A stretch of 64,000 bases of DNA from Myxococcus xanthus (GTDB lineage: Bacteria; Myxococcota; Myxococcia; Myxococcales; Myxococcaceae), in the NCBI RefSeq assembly GCF_013116825.1, contig NZ_JABFNS010000012.1, positions 1 to 64,000 of the forward strand. Direction: 5' to 3'. Shown piece by piece: positions 1-19,900 of this stretch. The notes below the pieces were generated by a model. It had not been told where the DNA came from. It saw only the letters and a program-made list of their open reading frames with translations, and did not search any database. Numbering within the stretch: the stretch's first letter is position 1; every line of letters begins with the position of its first letter. A program made the translations under genes and the position numbers.

Positions 1-1
1 A

Positions 2-2436
2 GGGCGGGCGGGCGAAGGACACGCGGTGGGCACGCTCCTCGTGCTCCAGCTCGCGCTCGCGGAGCTCTGGCGCGCGTGCGGTCTGACCCCCGCCGCTGTT
101 TCCGGCTTCGGCGTGGGAGCACTCTCCGCGGGAGTGGTCGCGGGAGCGCTCAGCGTGGACGACGCCGTGCGGATCGCCTTGCGGCTGGCTCCATCGCAGT
201 CCGTGCGTCCTCAACCCGTGAAGTGCCCGTTCTTCTCCACCGCCGATGACGCCTGGGTCGAAGCGGGCGCCACGGTGGCGGGCGCTTACTGGGAGTCGCA
301 GCGCGCCGAGGTGAGCAACCCGGCGTCATCCGTGGCGCACCTGGGGGCGCGGAACGCCTCGGCTTTCATACAGGTCTCTTGTGAGGCTTCCGTTGGGGAA
401 GCGTTGGAGGCCGCTGCACGAAGCCGTGGAAGCAAGGCCGTCCTCCTGCGTGCCAGCAGGCCCGGCGATGATGCCTGGACGGGTGTCCTGGGCGTCATCG
501 CGGGTGGGTACGCCTCCGGAGGCTCCATTCGCTTCGAGGAGCTCTTCACGAGGGCGCGAAAGACGGTGGTTCCGACGTACCCGTGGCAGCGTGAGCGCTA
601 CTGGTGGGACGGAGCGGTCGCTCCAGCGCCGAGCAGCGTGCAGCCCGTCCGGGATGCATCCCCCCGGGACCTCTTCTGCGAACTCACGTGGAATGCGCGC
701 ACGGTGGGGCAGGGGCCCGTGGACGCGGAGGGGCGCTGGCTCATCGTGAGCACGCAGCCGGCTGCCTCGGAGTCGCTTCGGCAAGCCCTGGCCACCGCCG
801 GAGGCACGGTGCGCGTGGCCATCGCGGGCTCCGAGCAGGCGTCGGTGCTGCGGGAGTGGCTGTCCGAGAGCCCGGCGCCTCGAGGCGTCATCTACCTGTC
901 GGGTTCGGAGCACCCCGAATCACTGGAAGGGCTGCACACAGCGGTTCAGCGAGAGGTCCACGCGGCGGCGTCGCTCGTGCAGATCCTGGCGCGGCAGTCG
1001 GTGCCTACGCTGCCTCGGTTGTTCCTCGTCACCCAGGGCGCGCAAGCCGCTGGCGAGGCGGCTGGACCCACCGCGGTTGCTGGCGCGCCGCTGTGGGGCC
1101 TGGGACGGGTCGTCGCCTACGAGCACCCGGAGCTTGCCTGCAAGCGCATCGACATCGAACCCGCGGCCTTCGGTGCGCTGGTGACGGAGCTGGCGCGCAA
1201 GGTCCCTGCTTCCGCTGACGACGACGAGGTCGTGCTGCGCGGCGAGCAGCGGTTGGTGCCCTCGCTCACGCAGACCCAGACGATTCCGGAAGGCGCGGGG
1301 GCGTTTCGTCCCCGGCACGACCGCACGTATCTGATTACGGGTGGGCTCGGTGGAATCGGACTGCGGCTCGCCGCCTGGCTGGTGGAGCGCGGCGCGCGGC
1401 ACCTTGCCCTCTGTGGAAGAAAAGGTGAGACCGACGAGGCCCGGCAGGTCCTGGCGCCGCTGCGTGCGGCGGGCGCGCGGGTGGAGACCTTCCGCGTCGA
1501 TGTGAGCCGCCCGGAGTCGGTGGCGGAGATGCTGGCCGCCGTCCGCCGAGGCGGAGCGCCGCTGGGGGGCATCTTCCACAGCGCGGGTGTGCTGGCGGAC
1601 AGCTCGTTGTTGCAGTGGGAGCCCCAGGACTTCGAGACGGTCATGGGCCCCAAGGTGGACGGTGCCTGGAACCTCCATGCGCTGGCCACTGACACCACCC
1701 TCGAGCACTTCGTCCTGTTCTCCTCGACGGCGTCGCTGATGGGCTCGCCGGGGCAGGCCAGCTACGCCGCGGCCAACGCATTCCTCGATGCGCTGGCGCA
1801 CTTCCGTCGCGCACGGGGACTGCCGGCCATCAGCCTCAACTGGGGGAGCTGGGGCGAGGTCGGCATGGCCGTCGCGGATGCCCGGCGTGGCGACCGGCTG
1901 GCGGAGCGGGGCATGTCGCCCATGTCCGTGGATGAAGCCCTGGCGGCCATGGCGCTGGTGCTCGCGGAGAACCGCGTCACCCGGGGCATCGCGCGCTTCG
2001 ATGTGACGCGATGGACCGCCAGCCATCCTTCCATCGTGGCTTCGTCGCTGTTCCGGCCCGCGTCCGTCTCCGATGAGGTGCCTGACGTCGTGGAGGCGCC
2101 GCGCAAGCTGCGCGAGGTGTTGCTGGCGCTGGACGGCTCCGCGCGTCGCGGCGTCCTGGAGGCGCGGCTCAAGGAGATGGTCAGCGAGGTTGGAAAGATT
2201 CCGACGGCGAAGCTCTCGTCCACGGACTCGTTCGACGCGCTGGGGTTCGACTCCATCATGGCGCTCGAGTTGCGGGACATGGTGCTGGGCGAGCTCGACG
2301 TGAGCATGCCTCTCAAGAGTTTCGTCGATGAAAGTTCCATCGAGCAGGTGACGGCTGAGCTTCTCGGAAAGCTCGCCGTGGCCAGTGTGCTCAGCGCTGC
2401 CTCCTCGGAGCGCGATGAATCGAAGCGGGTCCTGCT

Positions 2437-2440
<4 letters not shown>
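2..2440 (+). CDS. Polyketide synthase module, C-terminal part (degenerate AT-KR-ACP), 5' end outside window
   Basis: The frame is open from base 2 with no stop, so the gene starts upstream; the GTG at 26 is internal to the AT domain. The visible part begins inside an acyltransferase. The nucleophile elbow, normally GHSxG, reads GFGVG at bases 104-118, so the catalytic Ser and the preceding His are absent. Roughly 100 residues that should hold the second catalytic His are also missing before the post-AT linker, which ends in YPWQRERYW. The AT is therefore judged dead. No DH follows. A ketoreductase starts near base 1327 with an intact nucleotide loop and Lys, Ser, Tyr and Asn catalytic residues. 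The ACP carries its Ser at 2252-2254 (LGFDS). The stop overlaps the next start (ATGA), so translation is probably coupled. The module would need an acyltransferase supplied from another protein. Confidence 0.93.
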
Positions 2441-11358
<8,918 letters not shown>

Positions 11359-11368
11359 GGACGGAACG

Positions 11369-14300
11369 ATGTCAGCGCAAGGAAGTGATACGAGCTACGG
11401 CGAGCTGATGAAGCGCGCACTCCTGAAGTTGCAGGAGACGCAGTCGAAGCTCGATGCCCATGAGCAGGAGAAGCACGGGGCCATTGCCATTGTCGGCATC
11501 GGCTGCCGTTTCCCGGGGGGCGTTACCAGCCCTGGCGATTATTGGCGCCTGCTCTCCGAGGGCGTGGACACCGTCACCGAGATTCCATCCGACCGGTGGA
11601 ACGCGGACAGCTTCTTCCACCCCGACCCGGACCATCCCGGTGGCATCTACACGCGCCACGGGAGCTTCCTAAGGGACATCGACCAGTTCGAACCGCGCTT
11701 CTTCGGCATCTCCCCGCGTGAGGCGGCGCGGATGGACCCGCAGCACCGGCTGTTGCTGGAGGTCGCCTGGGAGGCCGTGGAGCGTGGCGGCCGGAACCCC
11801 ACGAGCCTGAGCGGGACGCGGACCGGCGTGTTCGTCGGGCTGATGGGGCAGGACTACACGCAGATTGCCACCCAGTCCCCGGAGCTCATCGACGCCCACA
11901 CGGGCGCGGGAAACGGCGCGAGCGTCGCCGCGGGCCGCCTGTCGTATTCCTTCGGGCTCGAAGGGCCCAGCCTCACGGTCGATACCGCGTGCTCCTCGTC
12001 GCTGGTCGCGGTGCACCTGGCCATCCGCAGCCTGCGTCAGCGGGAGAGCGACTTCGCGCTGGCGGGCGGGGTGAACCTGGTCCTCTCTCCCGTCGCGACG
12101 CTGATTGAGTCGCGCACGCACATGCTGTCGCCCGATGGCCGGTGCAAGACCTTCGACGCCTCGGCCAACGGCATCGGGCGAGGGGAGGGCTGCGGGCTCG
12201 TCTTCCTGCGGCGCCTGTCGGACGCGATCGCGGATGGGGACCCCATCGTCGCGGTGATTCGCGGCTCGGCGGTGAACCAGGATGGGCGGACCAGCGGGCT
12301 TACGGTGCCCAATGGGCTGGCCCAGCAGCGCGTCATCCGGGATGCCCTGCGGGACGGACAGGTGGAGCCCGCGAAGGTGGGCTACGTCGAGGCCCACGGG
12401 ACGGGGACGTCGCTGGGCGACCCCATCGAACTGGAGGCCCTCGCGTCCGTCTACTGCGCCAGGACGGGGCGGCAGCAGCCGCTGATGGCCGGCTCGGTGA
12501 AGACGAACATGGGGCACCTCGAAGGTGCGTCTGGAATCGCGGGGTTGATCAAATCCGCGTTGTGCCTGGCGAACGAGGAGGTCCCGCCGCATCTCCACCT
12601 GCGCACGCCCACGTCGCATGTGGATTGGAAGCAGCTGGCCATCGAAGTGCCGACCGCGCGCCGTCCGTGGCAGGGGACGGAGTCGCGCTTCGCGGCGGTG
12701 AGCTCGTTTGGCTTCTCGGGGACGAACGCGCACGTCGTCCTGGAGTCCGCGCCACGGCCGAAGTCTCCGGTCCGGGACGTGGAACGCCCTCGGCACGTCC
12801 TGGCGCTCTCCGCACGCTCGAACGCCAGTCTTCGCAGGCTGGCCGGGTCCGTCGCGGAGGAGCTGTCGCTGTGCCCCGCGGAAGGGCTCGCGGATGTCTG
12901 CCACACGGCGAACACCGGCCGGAGCGCCATGGAAGAGCGCGCGGCCTTCACGGCTACGACTCCCGAGGAGCTGGCCGAGGCGCTGCGTGCGTTCAGCCGA
13001 GGAGCGCCCACCGTCCCCGGGACCTGCGTGGAAGGCCGCCGCGACGCCGAGGCACCGCGCGTCGCGCTCCTCTTCACGGGCCAGGGCTCCCAGTACGCGG
13101 GCATGGGCCGGGAGCTGTTCGACACGCAGCCCGAGTTCCGCCGCGAACTCCTGCGCTTCGAGGGCATCCTGACGCCGCACCTGGAACGGCCGCTCACCGA
13201 GGTGCTCTTCCACGACACGGAAGGAGCGCTGGACGAGACGCGATACACCCAGCCGGCGCTGGTGGCGCTGGAGCTGGCGTTGGCGCACCTGCTGCGAGCG
13301 TGGGGCGTGCGCGCCGACGCGGTCCTGGGCCACAGCGTGGGCGAGTACGCGGCGGCCATGTTCGCGGGCGTCCTGGAGCCCGAGGTCGGCTTGCCCCTGG
13401 TGGCTGAGCGCGCTCGCCTGATGCAGGCGCTGCCCGAGCGCGGCGCGATGCTGGCCGTGTTCGCCGAGCCATCGCGCGTGCTGCCGCTCATCGCCGGGCA
13501 TCCCCGGGTATCGCTGGCGGCCATCAACGGGCCGCGGAACACCGTCATCTCGGGGGACAGCACGGCCATCGAAGCCGTGGTCCAGGCGCTCGTGGAGTCG
13601 GGCATCGAGAGCCGGCGACTGAAGGTGTCACACGCGTTCCACTCTCCGCTGATGCAGCCCATGCTGGCGGAGTTCGAGCGGGCCGCCAGCCGCGCCACCT
13701 TCCAGAAGCCGCGCCTTCCCCTCATCTCGAACCTCGACGGACGCGAAGCAGGCGAGGCCATCACCCAGCCGGGCTACTGGTCCCGGCATGTCCTCCAGCC
13801 CGTGCGCTTCGAGGATGGCATCCGGACGCTCCTCCAGCGCGGGGTGCGTGTGTTCCTGGAGGTAGGCCCCAAGCCCTCGCTGTCCAACCTCGCGCGGGAC
13901 GTGGTGGCGGGTGAAGAGTCGCTGTGGCTGGAGACGCTTCACCCGCGTCGCTCCGACTGGGCCGGCCTGCTCCGGGCGATGTCCGAGCTGTATGTGCGCG
14001 GCGCCAGGCTGGACTGGGAGCGCTTCGATGCGGGCTATGGGCGGACCCGCAAGGCCCTGCCGACCTATCCCTTCGAGCGGCAGCGGTACTGGCTGGACGT
14101 GCCCGCGCCGTGGACGCGCGCGTCGCGCCGCGCGTCGACCCACCCGTTGCTGGGGACGCGTCTGGAGTCCGCCGCTTTGAAGGAGGGGACGACCGTCTTC
14201 TCCAGTGAGCTGTCGGCGGGAGCCGTGTCATTCGTGGCGGACCATCGGGTGTACGGCAAGGCGGTGGTCCCCGCGGCGGCCTACGTGGAGATGCTGGCCT

Positions 14301-16927
14301 CGGCGGCGGCGCAGGTGCTCGGGACGGAGTCGCTGCGGCTGGAGGACATCTCCCTGCTCCAACCGCTGGTGCTCCCCGAACAGCAGACGCGGGTCGTCCA
14401 GACGTTGCTGGAGGACCAGGGCGAGGCGGGCCTTGCGTGCAAGGTGGTGAGCCGGGGAGACGAGCGCTCGGAAGAGGGCGGCGGCGCGCGCACGGCCTGG
14501 GTCACCCACGTGACGTGCCGGGTGTCGGCATTGAGCGCCGTGGCCCCATCGGTGGATCGGGAGGCGTGGGGGCGTGACTGCTCGACGCCTGTCTCCATCG
14601 ATGAACTCTCCGCCGTCTTCACGCACCACGGGCTCGACTATGGGCCGTCCCTGCGCGTGCTGACGTCGCTGCATCGGGGGGCGGGGGCCGCGCTGTCGTT
14701 GGGCCAGGTGGAGGACCGGAGCGGGCACTACCGCGTCCACCCGGCGCTCTTCGACGGCTGCTTGCGCACGGCGGCGGCGGTGTCACAGCTCACGGCGGAA
14801 GACGCGCTGCACCTCCCGGTGGCCTTGCAGACGCTCGACCTGTACCGGCCGCTGCCGGAGCGGGTCTGGACGTATGCGTCGCAGCCTCCCCGGGAGGGAC
14901 AGGAGGGCTTCTCCGCGTCGGACCTGACCCTGTGTGACGACGATGGCGCCGTGGTGGCCGTCGTGTCCGGGTTCTCGGTGCGCAAGGCCGAACGCGACGT
15001 GTTGCTGCGTGGGCTCGACAACGACTTCCAGGACTGGCTGTACCGCCTCAACTGGGTGCCGCGTGCCGTCACGGAGGAAGCCCACTCCGCGAAGCAACAT
15101 TGGGCCGTCTTCACCAGCGAGGACGACTTCGCCTCGGACCTGGTGCAGGTGCTCTCTCAGCGTGGCGAGCGCTGCACGTTGGTTCGCAAGGGGGCGTCGT
15201 TCAGCAGCACGCCGGAGGGCTTCCGCATCAATCCCGCCAACCCGGAGGACGCTGCGCGCCTGGTCGAGGCGTGGGCGAATCAGCCTCCCACGGGGCTGTT
15301 GTACCTCTGGGGCCTCGATGAGGGCGGCCAGGCGGGTGACGCGGGCGCCAGGCTCGACGCGGCTCAGGAGTCGGGATGCCTGGGCGCGCTGCGGTTGACG
15401 CAGGCCCTGTCGCGTGGGCAGGGCGCGTCGCCCCGGTTGGTGCTGGTGACGCGGGGCACGCAACGCCTGCCCTCGGATACACACGGTGCCCGCGTCGCGC
15501 AGGCGCCGCTGTGGGGCTTCGGCCAGGCCGTGGCGACGGAGTTGCCCGAACTGCGGTGCCTCCGCATCGACCTGCCCGCGGAGCTCCGGTCCGAAGACCT
15601 GGGCACCTTCGTGCGGGCGCTCGCGTTGCCGGATGGGGAGTCTGGCGCTGCCGTTCGCGGCGGCGGTCTCTACACCCCCCGGCTCGAGCGGGCCCGTTCA
15701 CGGTCGGTCGCGGCGAAGAAGGTGTCCATCGTCGCGGAGGCCACCTATCTGGTCGCGGGCGGCCTGGGGGGACTCGGTCTGCGTGCGGCCAGCTGGTTGG
15801 CGGCGCAGGGCGCACGGCATCTGGTCCTGATGGGGCGCAGTGCTCCGGCGCCTGAGGCCCGCGCCCAGCTCGATGCGCTCGAGGCCCAGGGCGTGAAGGT
15901 GCGGGTCGCACGGGTGGACATCGCGTCTCACGACGCCATGGCAGACCTCTTCGCGAGCCTGCGCGAAGCCCCGCCCGTGCGCGGCATCATCCATTCGGCG
16001 GGCGTCCTCCGCGACGGAACGCTCGCCAACCAGACGCCTGAGCAGTTCCGGGAGGTGCTGGCCCCCAAGCTTCAGGGGGCGTGGAACCTCCATGCGCTCA
16101 GCCAGGGCATGGCGCTGGACTTCTTCGTCTGCTTCTCGTCCGCCGCCTCGCTCATCGGGTCGCCGGGCCAGGCGAACTACGTCGCCGCGAATGCCTTCCT
16201 CGATGCGCTGGTCCATCTGCGCCACGCGGAGGGGCTGCCGGCGCTGACGCTCAACTGGGGCTCGTGGGCGGAGACGGGCATGGCGGCGCGGCTGGAGCGG
16301 GCAACCTCCGCGCGGCCGGGGGCGCAGGGCTTCGGCGCCATCCCGGTCCAGCAGGGCTTCACCGTCCTGGAGCGCCTCATCGGCAGCGCGCAAGTCCAGT
16401 GGGGCGTCTTCCCCGTGGACTGGGCGCGGCTGGCGGAGCAGTTGCCAGGGCTCGCGCGGCAGGCGCTCGTCCAGGGCCTGCTGGGGAGCGTGCCACAGCG
16501 GGTGCAAGCGCCGGCCTTCCGCGCGCAGTTGGACGCGGCGCCGCCGAATCGCAAGGCGGAGTTGCTGCGTCAGCACGTCGCGGGGCAGGTGTCCGCGACG
16601 CTGGGCATGCCGGAGTCGGAGCGGCTGTCCGGAAACGAGCGCCTGTTCGAACTGGGCGTCGATTCGCTGCTGGCCATCGAAATCAAGAACCGGCTCGCGA
16701 GCAGCCTCGGGCGAAGCCTGCGTTCGACGTTGATTTTCGACTTCCCCACCGTGAACGGGCTCGTCGCGCATCTGGCGGAGGAGCTGGGGCTGGGGACCGA
16801 GGTTCAGAAGAAGCAGGAAGCATCGCGGGAGGCGCAGGGCGCGCTCTCCGCGGAGATTCAAGGGCTGTCGGAGCAGGAGCTGACGTCCCTCATCGACCAG
16901 GAGCTGGAGAGCGCGCTCACCAGATGA
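11369..16927 (+). CDS. Type I polyketide synthase module KS-AT-DH-KR-ACP
   Basis: 1852 residues, starting 10 bases after the previous stop. The N-terminal 40 residues are a charged helix typical of a cis-AT docking coiled coil. KS: active Cys C208 (DTACSSS) with both downstream His motifs. AT: GHSVGE with HAFH, predicting malonyl-CoA. DH: the first motif is intact (DHRVYGKAVVP), but the second reads D1129-G-C-L-R1133, with Arg where Gln or His is usual. KR: nucleotide loop, Lys, Ser, Tyr (NYVAANAF) all present; the LDD position reads LRD. ACP: LGVDSLLAIE. There is no ER domain, so the module should leave an alkene if the DH works, which suits polyene assembly. The C-terminus is a short acidic helical tail, probably a dock for the next protein. 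Confidence 0.95.
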   Translation: MSAQGSDTSYGELMKRALLKLQETQSKLDAHEQEKHGAIAIVGIGCRFPGGVTSPGDYWRLLSEGVDTVTEIPSDRWNADSFFHPDPDHPGGIYTRHGSFLRDIDQFEPRFFGISPREAARMDPQHRLLLEVAWEAVERGGRNPTSLSGTRTGVFVGLMGQDYTQIATQSPELIDAHTGAGNGASVAAGRLSYSFGLEGPSLTVDTACSSSLVAVHLAIRSLRQRESDFALAGGVNLVLSPVATLIESRTHMLSPDGRCKTFDASANGIGRGEGCGLVFLRRLSDAIADGDPIVAVIRGSAVNQDGRTSGLTVPNGLAQQRVIRDALRDGQVEPAKVGYVEAHGTGTSLGDPIELEALASVYCARTGRQQPLMAGSVKTNMGHLEGASGIAGLIKSALCLANEEVPPHLHLRTPTSHVDWKQLAIEVPTARRPWQGTESRFAAVSSFGFSGTNAHVVLESAPRPKSPVRDVERPRHVLALSARSNASLRRLAGSVAEELSLCPAEGLADVCHTANTGRSAMEERAAFTATTPEELAEALRAFSRGAPTVPGTCVEGRRDAEAPRVALLFTGQGSQYAGMGRELFDTQPEFRRELLRFEGILTPHLERPLTEVLFHDTEGALDETRYTQPALVALELALAHLLRAWGVRADAVLGHSVGEYAAAMFAGVLEPEVGLPLVAERARLMQALPERGAMLAVFAEPSRVLPLIAGHPRVSLAAINGPRNTVISGDSTAIEAVVQALVESGIESRRLKVSHAFHSPLMQPMLAEFERAASRATFQKPRLPLISNLDGREAGEAITQPGYWSRHVLQPVRFEDGIRTLLQRGVRVFLEVGPKPSLSNLARDVVAGEESLWLETLHPRRSDWAGLLRAMSELYVRGARLDWERFDAGYGRTRKALPTYPFERQRYWLDVPAPWTRASRRASTHPLLGTRLESAALKEGTTVFSSELSAGAVSFVADHRVYGKAVVPAAAYVEMLASAAAQVLGTESLRLEDISLLQPLVLPEQQTRVVQTLLEDQGEAGLACKVVSRGDERSEEGGGARTAWVTHVTCRVSALSAVAPSVDREAWGRDCSTPVSIDELSAVFTHHGLDYGPSLRVLTSLHRGAGAALSLGQVEDRSGHYRVHPALFDGCLRTAAAVSQLTAEDALHLPVALQTLDLYRPLPERVWTYASQPPREGQEGFSASDLTLCDDDGAVVAVVSGFSVRKAERDVLLRGLDNDFQDWLYRLNWVPRAVTEEAHSAKQHWAVFTSEDDFASDLVQVLSQRGERCTLVRKGASFSSTPEGFRINPANPEDAARLVEAWANQPPTGLLYLWGLDEGGQAGDAGARLDAAQESGCLGALRLTQALSRGQGASPRLVLVTRGTQRLPSDTHGARVAQAPLWGFGQAVATELPELRCLRIDLPAELRSEDLGTFVRALALPDGESGAAVRGGGLYTPRLERARSRSVAAKKVSIVAEATYLVAGGLGGLGLRAASWLAAQGARHLVLMGRSAPAPEARAQLDALEAQGVKVRVARVDIASHDAMADLFASLREAPPVRGIIHSAGVLRDGTLANQTPEQFREVLAPKLQGAWNLHALSQGMALDFFVCFSSAASLIGSPGQANYVAANAFLDALVHLRHAEGLPALTLNWGSWAETGMAARLERATSARPGAQGFGAIPVQQGFTVLERLIGSAQVQWGVFPVDWARLAEQLPGLARQALVQGLLGSVPQRVQAPAFRAQLDAAPPNRKAELLRQHVAGQVSATLGMPESERLSGNERLFELGVDSLLAIEIKNRLASSLGRSLRSTLIFDFPTVNGLVAHLAEELGLGTEVQKKQEASREAQGALSAEIQGLSEQELTSLIDQELESALTR

Positions 16928-16934
16928 GACCCTG

Positions 16935-19900
16935 ATGGCGAAACTATCTACACGCATTTCCGAATTGCCTGTCGTCAAGCTCGCGTACCTCGCGAGCCAG
17001 CTGCGCTCGAAGAAGGAGCTGCTGGCGGCCGAGCCCATCGCCGTGGTGGGCATGTCCTGTCGCTTCCCCGGCGGAGGTGACCTGCCAGAGACGTTCTGGG
17101 AGCTGCTCGCCGAGGGCCGCGACGCGACACGGGAGGTGCCTGCCTCTCGCTGGGACGTCGACGCGTTCTACGACCCCACGCCCGGTGTCCCGGGGAAGAT
17201 GTACACGCGCCGAGGCGCCTTCATTGACGGTGTCGACCTGTTCGACCCTGGCTTCTTCGGCATCACGCCGCGTGACGCCAAGGGCATGGACCCACAGCAG
17301 CGCTTGTTGCTGGAGGAGTGCTGGCGCGCCCTGGAGCGCGCCGGCATCCCGCCCGCCGGCCTCACCGGGAGCCGCACCGGCATCTTCCTGGGGCTGATGC
17401 ACAACGACTACAACCTGCTGGGCATCGCCGAGAACCTGGAGTTCCACTCGGCGTCGCTCAACTACCCGTCCGTCGCCGCGGGACGCATCTCCCACACGCT
17501 GGGCCTGCAGGGGCCCGCGGTCTCCGTGGACACGGCGTGCTCGTCGTCCGCGGTCGCCATCCACCTGGCCTGTCAGAGCCTCCGCAACGACGAGAGCGAC
17601 CTCGCGCTCGCCGCGGGCGCGAACCTGAACCTCTCTCCCGTCACGGTGATGGTGGAGTGCCAGAACCGCATGCTGGCGGCGGATGGCCGCTGCAAGACGT
17701 TCGACGCCTCCGCGGACGGCTTCGGGCGCGGCGAGGGTTGCGGCGTCGTCGTGCTCAAGCGCCTGTCGGACGCGCTGGCCCATGGCGATGCCATCCTCGG
17801 CGTCATCCGGGGTTCGGCGGTCACGCATGACGGCCGCAGCAGCGGCCTGATGGTGCCGAACGGGCGCTCACAGGAGCGCGTCATCCGGGCGGCCCTGGAC
17901 AGCTGCGGCGTGGAGCCGGACCAGGTGGGCTACATCGAGGCCCACGGGACGGGGACGCTGCTCGGCGACCCCATCGAGATGGAGGCGCTGCGGTCCGTCT
18001 TCGGGCGCAAGGGTGCTCGCGCTGAGCCGCTGTACGTCGGCTCGGTGAAGACGAACATCGGGCACCTGGAGGCCGCCGCAGGCGTCGCGGGGCTCATCAA
18101 GGTCCTGCTCGCGTTGCAGAACGAGGCCATCCCCGCCCACCTGAACTTCGAGCGGCCCAATCCGAACATCCGCTGGGACGACATGCCCGTCACCATCCCC
18201 ACGGCCACGCGACCCTGGCTGCGGGGGGACAAGCGCCGCATCGCGGGCGTCAGCAGCTTCGGCTTCAGCGGCACCAACGTGCACATGGTCGTGGAAGAAG
18301 CCCCCGTGCTGGCGCGGCTCCGCGTGGAAGCGGAGCGCCCGGCCCATGTGCTGACGCTGTCTGCGAAGAGCGAAGCCGCGCTCGAAGCGCTGATGGAGGC
18401 GCAGGAGCGCGCGTTGCCGGAGGACCCGGTGACGCTGGGAGACTGGTGCTACACGGCGAACACGGGCCGCTCCCAGTTCGAGCACCGCGCCGCTGTTTCG
18501 GGCGCCACGGCCGCGGAGCTGCGCGCGAACCTGACGCGGCTGCGCGAAGAGAAGCTGCGCCCGGCGCGCGAACCCCTGCGCGGAACGGAGAGCCCCCGGC
18601 CCGTCTTCCTCTTCACGGGGCAGGGCGCGCTTCGACCTGGCGTGGGACGGGAACTCTTCGAGACGCAGCCGGTGTTCCGGGCCGCGGTGGAGCGGTGCTC
18701 GAAGGCGCTGGAGGGCCTGCTCGATTGCAGCCTCGAAGCGCTCCTCTTCGGGGACTCCTCGGCGACGCTTCTGGAGGACACGCGCCATGCGCAGCCCGCG
18801 CTGGTGGCCCTGGAGTATGCGCTGGCGGAGCTGTGGGGCGCCTGGGGCGTCACGCCAGCGGCCCTCATCGGGCACAGCCTGGGAGAGTATGCCGCGGCCG
18901 CTGTCGCGGGGGTGTTCAGCATCGAGGAGGCGCTGCGTCTGGTCGTGACGCGCGCGCGGCTCATCGGCGAGCTGCTGGGCCCCGGCGCGATGCTGGCGGT
19001 CTCTGCTTCGCTCGACGCGGTGAACCGGGCCATCGCGCCGCACGCCGGCGCGGCCTCCCTGGCGGCGGTCAACGGCCCTGATGACGTGGTCATCTCCGGG
19101 ACGCCCGACGCCATCACCGAGGTGGAGCAGGCGCTGTCGAGCCAGGGCATCCAGACGAAGCGTCTGCGGATGTCCTACGCCTTCCACTCCACGCAGATGG
19201 AGCCCGTGCTGAAGCCCTTCGCCGAGTCCTTCCAAGGGCTCACGCTGTCGGCACCGCGCATCCCGCTGGTGTCCACGCTGGAGGGCCGGCGTGTCGGCGA
19301 CGAAGTCTCCCGGCCCGAGTACTGGTGCCGCCAGATTCGAGAGCCCGTCGCCTTCGCCAAGGCGCTGGAGGCGTCGCGGGAGGACGGGCACCGGACCTAT
19401 CTGGAGCTGGGGCCAGCGCCCATCCTGGCTGGCATTGGCCGCAGGACGTTCCAGTCGGAAGAGCTGTGCTGGCTCCCCAGCCTGCGTCCGTCCACCGGAG
19501 AGACAGCGCAGCTGCTCTCCAGCGTGGCGGAGCTGTACATGCGTGGCTTCGACGTGGACTGGGCTGCGTTCGATGCGCCTTTCGAGCGGCGTCCGCGCTG
19601 CTTGCCGACGCATCCCTTCCAACGTGAGCGCTACTGGTTGGACTCGCAAAGCCCCGAGAATCGCCGGGGCCATGTGGCGCGTGACGATGCCGCGCGAGGC
19701 GAGGCGCACTCCCTGCCGGGGACGCCGCTGTCGCTCGCGGGTGCGAAGGAAACGCGCTTCGCGGCCCGGCTGAGCAGGCACGAGCCCGCCTTCATCGCGG
19801 AGCATCGTGTGCTGGGCAACCCCGTGCTGCCAGCCGCCTGCTACGTCGAGATGGCGCTCGGCGCCGCGCACCACGCGGCATCGGGCGGGAAACCTCTGGC

